This document shows, one piece after another, positions 8,504 through 16,795 of a stretch of DNA of 64,000 bases. Numbering within the stretch: position 1 is the first letter of the stretch; each line of letters begins with the position of its first letter. The notes beneath the pieces are model-generated. The model was not told the DNA's origin. It saw only the letters and a program-made list of their open reading frames with translations, and made no database searches. A program made the position numbers and the translations under genes. The stretch is from Bradyrhizobium sp. ORS 285 (lineage in GTDB: Bacteria; Pseudomonadota; Alphaproteobacteria; Rhizobiales; Xanthobacteraceae), in the NCBI RefSeq assembly GCF_900176205.1, contig NZ_LT859959.1, positions 6,871,001 through 6,935,000 of the forward strand, given 5' to 3'.

Positions 8504-8699
8504 CGGTGCCGCGCTTCTTCTGCTCGTGCTCGGCCTCGGATTGCAGCATCGTAGCTACCGTAAGTAAAAAGTCGGCCGGCTGCCGGTCGTATTCGTCGTA
8601 GGTCCACCCCATCGCGCGGCAGACGATGGCGCGATGCATGTTCGGCGTGAAGTCGGACGTGTCTTGCACCTCGAAGAACACGTCCCACGCATATTTCAC
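8499..8699 (-). CDS. Tail assembly chaperone, T-like part (made by frameshift)
   Basis: A 66-residue ORF in the -1 frame relative to the upstream chaperone. Its GTG (8699) overlaps that gene's stop as GTGA. Because the upstream frame holds a T TTT TTA heptamer eight codons before its stop, this part is probably made mainly as the C-terminal extension of a G-GT fusion, as in lambda gpG/gpGT. Through the shift the protein reads FFSPQEVKYAWDVFF without a break. Coupled reinitiation at GTG is the alternative. Confidence 0.75.
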   Translation of the reverse strand: MKYAWDVFFEVQDTSDFTPNMHRAIVCRAMGWTYDEYDRQPADFLLTVATMLQSEAEHEQKKRGTV

Positions 8700-9025
8700 T
8701 TCTTGGGGACTAAAAAAGCGCGAGTCTTTTCCTTGATCTGTGCGACGGCCTCGTCGTACTCGTCGCTCGGCATGTTTTCGAACTTGGCGATCGGATTGTC
8801 AGTGTTGCCGTCGAATGAGACGATCAGCTTTTCGAGCGTGGCGCGCTCGTGTGTGACGGTATTTGCAAGCGGGACGGAGGGCGTATCGCCCGGCTTCACG
8901 GTGATGCCGGCAAAGAGCGTCGCGCGGAGGTCGCTGCTTTCGCGGCCTGTGAGATATGCGTTGACGACCACGGTGTGGCCGTTCGTCGTGGTGATCGTGA
9001 TCGTTTCGCGAGTTGTATCTGACAT
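8696..9025 (-). CDS. Tail assembly chaperone, G-like
   Basis: A 109-residue protein between the tail tube and tape measure genes, the standard place of the tail chaperone. The tail ends AFLVPKK; the Ala-Phe-Leu codons carry the slippery heptamer. It should bind the tape measure and recruit tail tube subunits. TAAAAT lies 6 nt before its ATG and overlaps the tail-tube stop codon. Confidence 0.8.
   Translation of the reverse strand: MSDTTRETITITTTNGHTVVVNAYLTGRESSDLRATLFAGITVKPGDTPSVPLANTVTHERATLEKLIVSFDGNTDNPIAKFENMPSDEYDEAVAQIKEKTRAFLVPKK
8711..8717 (-). other. Programmed -1 frameshift heptamer T TTT TTA
   Basis: Read on the minus strand in frame as GCT TTT TTA, the heptamer matches the X XXY YYZ rule. 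A -1 slip enters the 66-residue ORF and bypasses the TGA at 8696-8698. Confidence 0.8.
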
Positions 9026-9031
9026 AGGTCG

Positions 9032-9037
9032 ATTTTA
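9032..9037 (-). promoter_or_regulatory. -10-like TAAAAT, 6 nt before the chaperone ATG
   Basis: The hexamer overlaps the TAA stop of the tail tube gene. Six bases (CGACCT) separate it from the ATG at 9025. It may partly be chance because of the overlap. Confidence 0.4.
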
Positions 9038-10021
9038 GTAGGCGGCCGAGACGGTGTTGCGGAGCGTGATGTCCGCCATTTCCGTATCAGAGAGGGAATA
9101 GAAGGCCTGGAACTTCACCGTCTGCTTTACGATGCCGTTGTTGGCCTGCGCGCGAGCTACCTCGCTCAGCTTCACCTTGGCGAGACGGATCGTGAGTGTC
9201 GGATTGGACGACGTACCGAGCGTGACGCCCGCGTTCGTGACGGTAATCTGGATCGCCTTGGCGAGATCGCCGAGCATGATCGTGTCGATCATGGTGCGAT
9301 CGGTATAGAACAGCTCGAAGCTGCCCGTGATGCCGAACTGCTTATTCAAACGATCCACGGGATCGATCGAACCCAGTACCTGATCGTCCTCGGTGTTCTT
9401 CTTGATGCTGACCTGGATCTTTTTGCACTGAACCGCCGTACCGGCGCCGAGACCGGCAAGGTTCGCTGCATACTTCAGTGTGATGTCCTGCGGACGGAAT
9501 GCATTCTCGCTCGTGAAGGAAACCGTGTTCGACTGCGACTGATTTTTGTTCGCCTTGAACACCGCCTTGTACATCGCATACTTTTCGAGATCGAAAGTGA
9601 AATCGAGGCTGTCGAGCATACCGAGCGGGTACACGACGCCGCCGGCTTCGTTCGGGCTGTATGCCGAGATCGAATAGGACGGATGCTGCGCGCTCTGAAG
9701 CACCGTGAATTTGTGGTCGTACACCGACGCCTCGCCGCCCACAGTCGTTTTGGTATCGGTGCCAAATGCCGCCATGAGGATGGCACCGAACGACTGGTCG
9801 GTGATGCGACCCTCGATCGACGCCTCGCTGTAGCGCGCGGCTACTTCCTGTCCCACTCCGTCTTCAATCGCGTAGACATTCGTTTCGTCCTTCGCGGCCT
9901 TGATCTTGTCGTCGATGGTGAGCGATGCATCGGGGAGCCAATATGCCGCGGAAACCGCGGTGCCGCGCACGCTCTCTTTTCCGATGCCGATTACAAACTG
10001 ACGGCCGGTAAATTTCGCCAT
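9035..10021 (-). CDS. Major tail (tube) protein
   Basis: A 328-residue beta-rich protein beginning MAKFTGRQFVIGIGKESVRG, a typical tail-tube N-terminus, with ASIEGRITDQSFGAILMAAF further on. Its position between the tail terminator and the chaperones matches siphovirus tail tubes. The ATG lies two bases after the previous stop codon, so translation is probably coupled. Confidence 0.85.
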   Translation of the reverse strand: MAKFTGRQFVIGIGKESVRGTAVSAAYWLPDASLTIDDKIKAAKDETNVYAIEDGVGQEVAARYSEASIEGRITDQSFGAILMAAFGTDTKTTVGGEASVYDHKFTVLQSAQHPSYSISAYSPNEAGGVVYPLGMLDSLDFTFDLEKYAMYKAVFKANKNQSQSNTVSFTSENAFRPQDITLKYAANLAGLGAGTAVQCKKIQVSIKKNTEDDQVLGSIDPVDRLNKQFGITGSFELFYTDRTMIDTIMLGDLAKAIQITVTNAGVTLGTSSNPTLTIRLAKVKLSEVARAQANNGIVKQTVKFQAFYSLSDTEMADITLRNTVSAAY

Positions 10022-10023
10022 AG

Positions 10024-10197
10024 CTAAGTAGTGGGGTTATCTCCTTGTAAATGAGCCGCGAGCATTGCTTCAGCTTCCTCGCGGGAGGACGCTTCAAACG
10101 CAATGGAGTGGCCTGGGAATGAATAGAGCTGTGTCGGCGCGACAATGACCGCTTCCTCGGGAGTTGACGTTTTCGCCTTCTTGTCGGCTGCTGCCAT
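10024..10197 (-). CDS. Small hypothetical tail-region protein
   Basis: A 57-residue protein with a Lys/Thr-rich start and an acidic helical end (EEAEAMLAAHLQ). The start at 10197 is chosen over the ORF extension to 10215 because TATAAT (10204-10209) lies 6 nt upstream and the longer start would overlap this element. The entire 14-nt gap to the previous gene consists of this motif. Function unknown. Confidence 0.55.
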   Translation of the reverse strand: MAAADKKAKTSTPEEAVIVAPTQLYSFPGHSIAFEASSREEAEAMLAAHLQGDNPTT

Positions 10198-10203
10198 ACT
10201 CGA

Positions 10204-10209
10204 ATTATA
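10204..10209 (-). promoter_or_regulatory. -10-like TATAAT, 6 nt before an ATG
   Basis: Minus-strand TGTATAATTCGAGTATG. It fills the short intergenic gap between the tail terminator gene and the 57-residue gene, and there is no Shine-Dalgarno. Confidence 0.55.
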
Positions 10210-10211
10210 CA

Positions 10212-10697
10212 TCACCGCAACTGCACAATAGACGCGACTGCGGATAACGTGCCCTCGATCGACCAGGACGGGCTGCCGCGCTTATTCTGATACGTGGCGT
10301 ACTGGATGCGGGTCGGCGTATCGATGTCCGTCCAAATCTGGTGGGCCTGGTCGATGTCGATGTTGTGCCGGAGTATGTTGAGCAGCGATCCGCTTTTGAG
10401 CTGAAGCGTACTCGGGTCTCGGCCTTCCATGAGGTCGTAGAGAAGCTGATAGCCGGGCACGAGCGTTTTGTCGTCCGTGATCGTGCTTCGCACGTCGGCG
10501 ACGACGCAGAATTGAAGCGTTAGCTTGTGCAGGTCCTCAGCGTTCGTAGCCGGCTGTGCGGCCGTCGATTGGCGCGTGATGATGAGCGCCGGCATGTTCG
10601 AAGCGGGAATGGCGATCGGATCGCCGACGTAGAACGTCTTGAATGCCGACGTGTTCGCTTTGATGAGCTCGATGTATTTTTGTATGAGCGGATCCAT
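10212..10697 (-). CDS. Tail terminator / tail completion protein
   Basis: A 161-residue alpha/beta protein upstream of the tail tube gene and downstream of the gpG-like gene, the usual place of the tail terminator that caps the tube and joins it to the head. It has no membrane segments. The identity rests on order and size. Its ATG follows the preceding stop by only three bases. Confidence 0.65.
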   Translation of the reverse strand: MDPLIQKYIELIKANTSAFKTFYVGDPIAIPASNMPALIITRQSTAAQPATNAEDLHKLTLQFCVVADVRSTITDDKTLVPGYQLLYDLMEGRDPSTLQLKSGSLLNILRHNIDIDQAHQIWTDIDTPTRIQYATYQNKRGSPSWSIEGTLSAVASIVQLR

Positions 10698-10700
10698 AGA

Positions 10701-11165
10701 TTAGAGCGAGCCAACCTGCTCGATGAAATAGGCCTGCATGTTCTTGATGAGCTTTTCGCGGATGTTCTCAGTGAGTTTCATCATCACGCGCCGCGGAAGT
10801 CTCGTGCGCGGCTGATTGCTTTGGTGGAATTTGAAGTACGGCGCCGTGTTGCGCACGATGAGGCTCATTGCGGACGGCTGCGATACGAAACTGTCGCGCA
10901 TGAGCCCGGTCGCCTGAAGAATGCCGGCGTCAGGATACTTCTTTTGCTTGCGCTTTTCGTAGTCGGGATTGAGCGCGGCCCACGGATCATCGACGGCTGC
11001 TCCCTCGGTATCAAAGACGTCCTCGCTGAAGAAATCGACCATTTGCTCGCCGCTCTTTTCAAACGCCGGCCGCCAGTTCTTTACGGTCGCACTGACGCCC
11101 TGTAGAACGCGAGAAAGCTGCACCTCACCTTGCAGCTCCATTCGAAGATAAAGGCCGCCTGCCAT
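10701..11165 (-). CDS. Phage virion morphogenesis protein (Mu gpG-like)
   Basis: A 154-residue protein. The start region MAGGLYLRMELQGEVQLSRV and the later ILQATGLMRDSF segment followed by FHQSNQPRTRLPRR match the virion morphogenesis (Phage_tail_S / Mu gpG) family, which acts in head-tail joining. The start at 11165 is four bases after the previous stop codon; the longer ORF to 11201 would overlap that gene. Confidence 0.75.
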   Translation of the reverse strand: MAGGLYLRMELQGEVQLSRVLQGVSATVKNWRPAFEKSGEQMVDFFSEDVFDTEGAAVDDPWAALNPDYEKRKQKKYPDAGILQATGLMRDSFVSQPSAMSLIVRNTAPYFKFHQSNQPRTRLPRRVMMKLTENIREKLIKNMQAYFIEQVGSL

Positions 11166-11169
11166 ACGG

Positions 11170-12075
11170 TCAAAAGATGTCGTCCATGTTGGTGCGGGCA
11201 TCTTCGGACGAATCGGTGCTTGCGTTCGGAACGCCTGCGAGCTCAGTATTTTCTACATTGAGCGGCAGTTCCTGCTTGTTTGCGTCGAGCAATCGGCGCT
11301 TTCCGTCCTCGATACCCTTCAGAATAGCTCGCGCCTCGCCGAGCCATCGTACGCCCATGCCTTCCTGCCCAAATTCCTCGTAATCGATGTAGCCGGCCGC
11401 CAGCAAGATGCATACACGCTCGATCAACTTCGGAACGTATGAAAGTGGTAGCACATAACGCACAGCGAGTGCGCTATCGATTTCATTCTCTGCCTGCGTG
11501 CGCTTTGCTTCGACGAGCAGATCCGAGTATCGCGGGTTCTGCGCGACGCCGGCGTGCCTTCGGATGAAATACAAGCCTGCATAGCGGCCGGACTCGTCGC
11601 CCTGAACCGCGACGGCATCGGCGATGTCGGTCTCCGTGTTCGTGAACGAATTGAAATAGGTCGCCTTGAAATACGTGTACGTCGAATCGGTGTATTCGAG
11701 CGTTGTGCCCATCGGATCGTCGGCCTGGATCAGCTTCGGAGATCCGTAGGACGTCAATTCGGTGAATGCGCCGGTAGCGGACGTCGCCCCGTAGAATTTG
11801 CGCTTGTCGTATTTGTAGACGCGTATCGGCTCGCCGGCGCGGTGCGCGAGTTTCAAGGTGCCGACGACGATCTGCGTGTTGCCGACGATGGACCCGATCT
11901 GCGCGACCTCGGCGAGCTCCGTTCCCTCATTGCCGATCGCGACGAAATCGTTCGCCGAAAAGCCGTTGTTGTCCTGAAGCGTGATCGTGATGTTCGTGCC
12001 GGCCGCGGCGTCGGCGGCGAGAACGCCCATTTCCCCCTTGATGAAATCTTCGGTCGGCGCCGTGAGGGTCTTCAT
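11170..12075 (-). CDS. Head-tail connector, DUF1320/Mu gp36-like, with an extra N-terminal domain
   Basis: A 301-residue protein. The C-terminal half (AENEIDSALAVRYVLPL, then IERVCILLAAGYIDYEEFG and ILKGIEDGKRRLLD) looks like the DUF1320/gp36 connector fold. The N-terminal half (about residues 1-150) is a beta-rich domain that is not part of that family, so this is a two-domain version. TATAAT lies exactly 6 nt before the ATG. Confidence 0.7.
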   Translation of the reverse strand: MKTLTAPTEDFIKGEMGVLAADAAAGTNITITLQDNNGFSANDFVAIGNEGTELAEVAQIGSIVGNTQIVVGTLKLAHRAGEPIRVYKYDKRKFYGATSATGAFTELTSYGSPKLIQADDPMGTTLEYTDSTYTYFKATYFNSFTNTETDIADAVAVQGDESGRYAGLYFIRRHAGVAQNPRYSDLLVEAKRTQAENEIDSALAVRYVLPLSYVPKLIERVCILLAAGYIDYEEFGQEGMGVRWLGEARAILKGIEDGKRRLLDANKQELPLNVENTELAGVPNASTDSSEDARTNMDDIF

Positions 12076-12081
12076 GCGCCC

Positions 12082-12087
12082 ATTATA
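12082..12087 (-). promoter_or_regulatory. -10-like TATAAT, 6 nt before the connector ATG
   Basis: Minus-strand TGCTATAATG then GGCGC then ATG. It is a perfect -10 hexamer with TG two bases upstream. Confidence 0.55.
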
Positions 12088-12334
12088 GCAAGGTGGGTTC
12101 GTCGCCCTTGTCCGAGGGTAGGATAACGGCGTCGCGCTGGATGCTCGTCGTGAGCGTCACGCGCGCGGCGGCAGTGCGCAGCACCGGCACGCCCGGCTTG
12201 GTCGTCGCGACGATCGTCTCCGTGATTGACCGCAGTACGACGGACGGCGTACCCGGCTTATAGCTCGTGTGCCTGACGGAGCCGATTCGGCCGCCGTATT
12301 CTACGCTGGCATACGCTGCGCAGCCGTACATCAT
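12083..12334 (-). CDS. Small hypothetical structural-region protein
   Basis: An 83-residue beta-rich, Thr/Val-rich protein. The start is one of two adjacent ATGs (12334 or 12331), one base after the stop of the upstream membrane peptide (TAATATGATG), which points to coupling. A longer ORF start at 12376 would overlap that peptide. Size and position suit a head-completion or neck protein, but no family is recognised. Confidence 0.5.
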   Translation of the reverse strand: MMYGCAAYASVEYGGRIGSVRHTSYKPGTPSVVLRSITETIVATTKPGVPVLRTAAARVTLTTSIQRDAVILPSDKGDEPTLL

Positions 12335-12335
12335 A

Positions 12336-12476
12336 TTAGACACCGAGGATGCTCGGGGCGTGCGTCGCTGCGTCAAGCTGCCGGTCGTAGGGCGTTTCCG
12401 GGAGGAGCGCGACCGTCGCGAGAAGCGCCACGAATGCGATCGTCAGCAGAATGTAGGAGATCGTTACAGGTTTCAT
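12336..12476 (-). CDS. Small membrane peptide (46 aa)
   Basis: This peptide reads MKPVTISYILLTIAFVALLA and onward, one membrane segment followed by a short polar tail. TACAAT (12485-12490) lies 8 nt before the ATG. It resembles the 53-residue membrane peptide at 21595-21756 in the segment ISY-LLT-A, so the two may be related. It opens the cassette of exported proteins in the direction of the late genes. Confidence 0.55.
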   Translation of the reverse strand: MKPVTISYILLTIAFVALLATVALLPETPYDRQLDAATHAPSILGV

Positions 12477-12484
12477 ATGGTCGA

Positions 12485-12490
12485 ATTGTA
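12485..12490 (-). promoter_or_regulatory. Extended -10 TGGTACAAT before the 46-aa peptide
   Basis: The same TGGTACAAT string found before the DUF932-like and primase genes, here only 8 nt from the ATG. Confidence 0.5.
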
Positions 12491-12494
12491 CCAT

Positions 12495-13175
12495 CTACAG
12501 CGAAAGGATCTCCAGGACGTATGGAGAGTACGTAGATCCCCCTGAAGCCGGCGCGATTTCGTCGAAGGAAAAGTTCGGACCTGTGCCGCCTCCGAAATAG
12601 AATTGGAAGTTCGTGACCGCGCCCGTGGTGCCGAAGTTGAGGTTCGAGCTGTAAGCTCCACCGTCGATCGAGACCTTGTACGTGTTGGCGACGCTGCCGA
12701 AATCGATGCAGATCTTGTACCACTGGTTGATGTTGTAGCCGGTCAGGAGTGTGGTGCCGGTGCCGCCGTTATACGCGACGATGTTGCCGCTCTCGAAACC
12801 CATGAGAACGGCGTAGCCTGTCGCCTGTCCCGTGCTGTTGTTGAGGACGTGATACCAATTCCCGGTCGTGGAACCATTGCGCATGTAAAAGCAATAGCTG
12901 CCGATGGAGATCGACGTGATCGTGCGGTTGAGAGTGGCGGATCCGCTCGTCGTGTTACCACTTAAGGTCGTGCTGTTTGCAGCGGTCGCGTTTTGAACGC
13001 TCCATGTGCCAAGTGTCGTCGTCCAGTTCCCGTTCCAGCCAGAGCCGCCGGATGCGCCCGAAAGGGAAGCACCATTTGAATAGCTTTCGAAATTGTCGCT
13101 CGCCGTCCATGCCGCATGGCACGTGACCGGCAGAAACATCAGTCCGAGAATGATCGGTAGTAATAGTCGCTTCAT
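12495..13175 (-). CDS. Exported LamG/concanavalin-like protein
   Basis: A 226-residue protein with a Sec-type signal peptide (MKRLLLPIILGLMFLPVTCHA, cut probably after the CHA) and a beta-sandwich-like body (DNFESY, GSGWNGNWTT, NQWYKICIDFG) resembling LamG/concanavalin carbohydrate-binding domains. An export signal is unusual for a virion protein. The ATG comes one base after the stop of the STTS-repeat gene, so the two are coupled. It could be a surface adhesin of the lysogen or an unusual fibre part. Confidence 0.65.
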   Translation of the reverse strand: MKRLLLPIILGLMFLPVTCHAAWTASDNFESYSNGASLSGASGGSGWNGNWTTTLGTWSVQNATAANSTTLSGNTTSGSATLNRTITSISIGSYCFYMRNGSTTGNWYHVLNNSTGQATGYAVLMGFESGNIVAYNGGTGTTLLTGYNINQWYKICIDFGSVANTYKVSIDGGAYSSNLNFGTTGAVTNFQFYFGGGTGPNFSFDEIAPASGGSTYSPYVLEILSL

Positions 13176-13176
13176 A

Positions 13177-16100
13177 CTAGTCGCTGGTGAGCGTCCAGGT
13201 CGGCGTGATCGTGAAGCTGTCGCCGTTGGTGCCGATCAGAGTACCGATGTCGAGCCACACCGCGCCGCGCGCCGCGAACGATGTGCTCAATCCCGAGGCA
13301 CTACCGGCGATGTCTTTGCCGCAGATCAGCGTCGTCGTAGCTGAGCCGTTACCGAATCGGATGGTCGAAGTTGCTCCGTTGCCCTGACAGTAGAGATCGG
13401 TGAGCGTGCGGGCGCGCTTGAAGTTGGCGAGCAAAATGTTCGATGTAGTGCCGGACGTGCCGAAGGCGCCTTTGTATGCGGCGGTCGAAGTGGAGATCTG
13501 AAACCCCTTATCGTCTTCCATGATCGCGATGTGGTTCGACGTACCGTCAAACCATCGGAGCTGTCCGGTCGTCGTGTCGATACCAATCGCGCCCGCTACC
13601 GCCGTCGTCAGGGCCGCAAATGTCGGAAGTTTGAAGGTGTCGATTGCTGCGAAGATCGTCGATGAGGCAAAATTTGCCACGAGGTTCGTCGAGGATGCGA
13701 GCGAGGCGAATAGTGTCGTGGACGTCGCCCGAACATTGAAGAGATCGGTTGTAGATGCGTAGGGAGCAAAGAAGCGCGTCGAGGTCGCATTCGTCGTAGA
13801 CGCGTTAGTAGCGAAGAGGTTCGTCGATGTGGCGCTGCCGCTGATAAGGAAGCTGCCGGTCGTCGTGCCGTTTCCGAGGATCGTGAGGCCGGATGTTACA
13901 CCACCGCCGCCGATGGTGGACGAAGCGGTCGCGTAGAAGCCGCCCGTCAAGCCCATGATCGACGAGGTGGCCTGGGCTCCGGCCGTTGTGAACGAGGTCG
14001 AGTATGTGAATGCCCACGGGCTCCCGGCTCCTGAAACCGCTCCGCACGTCACCGTGCCTGCACTGTTGCTTTGCCACGCATTTGATCCGGTGCACGTACC
14101 GATACCGGAGACAGTGAGATTCGTGGTTGAGGCCGTCGAGGCTACCGAGAGGTACGTGGTCGATGCCTGGATTGAAAACAGGTTTGTCGATGAGGCCAGC
14201 GTAGCGGATAGGTTGGTCGTGGTCGCATTCGTGAAGACTGCAAACACTGCCGCGAATTTCGTCGTCGTCCCGTTGAGCGCGCTGAGGTTCGTCGAGGATG
14301 CCGTTGTCGAGAAGAAGGTTGTCGATGTCGAGTTTCCGAGAGTGGTGTTTTGGGACAGTTGATACGCGACCGACGTCGTAGAGTGGCCCAATCCGACCGA
14401 CGACCAGAAGTTGGCCGAGGTGGTGCTGAACGCGAGTCCGAGGCTGCTGAAGTACGAGGCCGATGTAGTGGAAAAGCCGGTTGTGGTCGTCGAATTTAGT
14501 AAGTACGTGGCGCTCGTGGTGCTGAACGCCTGTCCTGTGTTCTGAGTCAGCCAGTAGTTTGATGATGTGGTCGAAAACGCCAGGCCGACTGACGCGAAGT
14601 ATGAGTCTGAGGTCGTGCTGAACGTCTGGCCCTGGCCGACGAGGATGGCGAAGGTCGAGGTGGAGAGACGGCTGTTGAAGGAGTTCCAGTCGGTAGAACT
14701 GATGTAGCCGTTTTGCGCCGATGTGCCTTGCTGGATTGAAAGCGTGCCGGCGCTGAACGAGAGCGGCGTGTTTACTGTCGCACCGCCGACCTGGCCGCCT
14801 GCATCGGTGGTGAGCAGTTTCGAAAGTTGGCCGGTGATGTAGAGCCCGGACGTGGTGGCGTTGGTGCTGTACTGAGCGGTGGAGCTCGCCAACGTGGCAA
14901 AGAAGTTCGTGCTCGTCGAATTCCCGAGCGTCGTGTTCTGCGAGAGCTGGTATGCGACGGAGGTCGTTGAATGACCGAGCCCCACCGACGCCCAATAGTT
15001 CGCCGATGTGGTGGAGAAGCCGCCGACTCCTTTCGTCGTGAGCCAGTAGTCTGCTGAAGTCGTCGAGAAGGAAAGACCGACGGACGCGAAATACGAATTG
15101 GATGTGGTGCTGAAGGCGAGGCCCGCGGAGCTGAAGAATGATGCAGAGGTGGTGCTGAAGAATTGGCCGTTGCCGATCTGTAGGACCGTGGTCGTGGAGA
15201 GGCGGCTATTGAAGGACGTCCAGTCCGTGCCGGTCAGCAGACCCGACACGCCGGAAGCGGCGTTATTGAAAAGCGTCGAGGTAGCGAATGCCTGGATGTT
15301 TCCGGTCGCCCCCGTCGGGTTCCCAAGCACGGTGTTCGCCGCGGCTGTGGCGAGCATGCCCACGGTGACCTTGTTGGCGCCGATCGCGGTGGTGATGGCC
15401 GTGCTGCCGCTTCCTGACACGTCGCCCGACAGGGTGATCGTCTGGTTGCCGGTCAGATAGTCCGTACCGGGTACGGCGGTTTGGATCTGGCCTGTCCCGT
15501 TGCCCTTCAGGAGCCCCGTGAGCGTCGTAGAGCCCGTCCCGCCCCTATTCACGGCCAAGGTCGATGAGGCGCTTACAGCGCCCGAATTTACGACCACGAC
15601 GCCCGTAGAACCCGAGAGGTCAGCGCCTGTACCGCCGTGGGCGGTGCCGAGCTGCCCCGAGAAGAAGGCGTCTGCGACCGATGTACAGCCGCCCAGCGCG
15701 CCCGCGGCGCTGAGCGAGGTAGGAAACTGGTTCGTGCAGACGCCGGATGAGCCGCCATAGGCCGAAAGGGCTCCCGTACCGCTGAACAGGCCCAAAGCCG
15801 ACCGAACGGCCGAAACGGTCAGGTTTGTGCTCGAAGCGGTGCCGGTTGCGGTGATGTTGGTCGCGGCTAAGCTCGTAGACGTAGCGGCGCCCAGGATCAG
15901 GTTCTGGGTGAGCTGATAAGCGACCGATGTGGTCGAGTGCGCGAGGCCGACCGATGCGAAGAACGATGCCGACGTCGTACTGAAGAAAATTCGCTGAGTG
16001 GACCAATAATCCGCGCTCGTTGTTGAGTACGCGGCACCCTGGTTTTGGCTCAAGAAGTACGCGTTGGAAGTCGTCGAAAAGGCCAATCCAACCGACGAGA

Positions 16101-16788
16101 AATACGACGCGCTCGTGGTCGAAAACGATGCCGGCGGTACGGCAGCGAGATATGCCGCCGCTGACGTGGTGCTGAAGAAGTATCCCTTATCGATCGTGCC
16201 GAGCTGGTACGTGACCGACGTGGTTGAATGAGCGAGACCAGCGGAGGCAAAGAAGGATGCTGACGTCGTGCTGAAGTAGTTACGCTGCGTTTGCAGATAG
16301 TCAGCGGATGTCGTGGAAAAGAAATTATTGACGCCTTTCCAGTAGGCGGCCGACGTCGTAGAAAATCCCGTGGTGGTCGTCGCATTCAGCAGCGACGTGA
16401 CGCGCGCGGCAGTGTAATAGAGATTCGTGGATCCTTCCGCGAGGTTGTCGGTCGTCTGAGTTGCGAACCACGCCGCAGCGCGCGTGGCGAACCACGTCGA
16501 GACGTTCGTGATGTAGTCGCCGAGGAGATACAGCGCGGTGCCGATCGAAGTGCGCGGCAACGTGCTCGTCGCGCTCGTGTTCGTTGCCGTGACGTACCCA
16601 AACGTCGGGGATGTCGTCGAAGTGAGCCGGAGCGTCGATGTGCCGCCGACCGGAAACGCGCCTTGCGCAATCGAGGTCAGGCCCGTACCGCCGCCGGGCA
16701 CCATGACCTGCGCGTTGGCTATGCCGATGCAAAAGGTGAGGAAAGCAGAAGTGAAGATTGCGCCGACGATGATTGAGAGTCGTTTCAT
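13177..16788 (-). CDS. Giant STTS-repeat protein with signal peptide
   Basis: A 1,203-residue protein. The start at 16788 gives a clear signal peptide (MKRLSIIVGAIFTSAFLTF to a cut near IANAQ). The body holds 21 copies of an STTS-centred unit (for example FSTTSASYFSSVGLA), in clusters mostly about 18-20 residues apart. ASSTNLF/ATSTNLF-type repeats dominate towards the C-terminus, and the extreme C-terminus is a Thr-rich beta region. The regular periodicity suggests a trimeric beta-helix or fibrous stalk. It sits among exported proteins between head and connector genes, not in the tail-fibre position. An upstream ORF extension to 17016 is rejected. Confidence 0.75.
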   Translation of the reverse strand: MKRLSIIVGAIFTSAFLTFCIGIANAQVMVPGGGTGLTSIAQGAFPVGGTSTLRLTSTTSPTFGYVTATNTSATSTLPRTSIGTALYLLGDYITNVSTWFATRAAAWFATQTTDNLAEGSTNLYYTAARVTSLLNATTTTGFSTTSAAYWKGVNNFFSTTSADYLQTQRNYFSTTSASFFASAGLAHSTTSVTYQLGTIDKGYFFSTTSAAAYLAAVPPASFSTTSASYFSSVGLAFSTTSNAYFLSQNQGAAYSTTSADYWSTQRIFFSTTSASFFASVGLAHSTTSVAYQLTQNLILGAATSTSLAATNITATGTASSTNLTVSAVRSALGLFSGTGALSAYGGSSGVCTNQFPTSLSAAGALGGCTSVADAFFSGQLGTAHGGTGADLSGSTGVVVVNSGAVSASSTLAVNRGGTGSTTLTGLLKGNGTGQIQTAVPGTDYLTGNQTITLSGDVSGSGSTAITTAIGANKVTVGMLATAAANTVLGNPTGATGNIQAFATSTLFNNAASGVSGLLTGTDWTSFNSRLSTTTVLQIGNGQFFSTTSASFFSSAGLAFSTTSNSYFASVGLSFSTTSADYWLTTKGVGGFSTTSANYWASVGLGHSTTSVAYQLSQNTTLGNSTSTNFFATLASSTAQYSTNATTSGLYITGQLSKLLTTDAGGQVGGATVNTPLSFSAGTLSIQQGTSAQNGYISSTDWNSFNSRLSTSTFAILVGQGQTFSTTSDSYFASVGLAFSTTSSNYWLTQNTGQAFSTTSATYLLNSTTTTGFSTTSASYFSSLGLAFSTTSANFWSSVGLGHSTTSVAYQLSQNTTLGNSTSTTFFSTTASSTNLSALNGTTTKFAAVFAVFTNATTTNLSATLASSTNLFSIQASTTYLSVASTASTTNLTVSGIGTCTGSNAWQSNSAGTVTCGAVSGAGSPWAFTYSTSFTTAGAQATSSIMGLTGGFYATASSTIGGGGVTSGLTILGNGTTTGSFLISGSATSTNLFATNASTTNATSTRFFAPYASTTDLFNVRATSTTLFASLASSTNLVANFASSTIFAAIDTFKLPTFAALTTAVAGAIGIDTTTGQLRWFDGTSNHIAIMEDDKGFQISTSTAAYKGAFGTSGTTSNILLANFKRARTLTDLYCQGNGATSTIRFGNGSATTTLICGKDIAGSASGLSTSFAARGAVWLDIGTLIGTNGDSFTITPTWTLTSD

Positions 16789-16795
16789 ATCGCAT

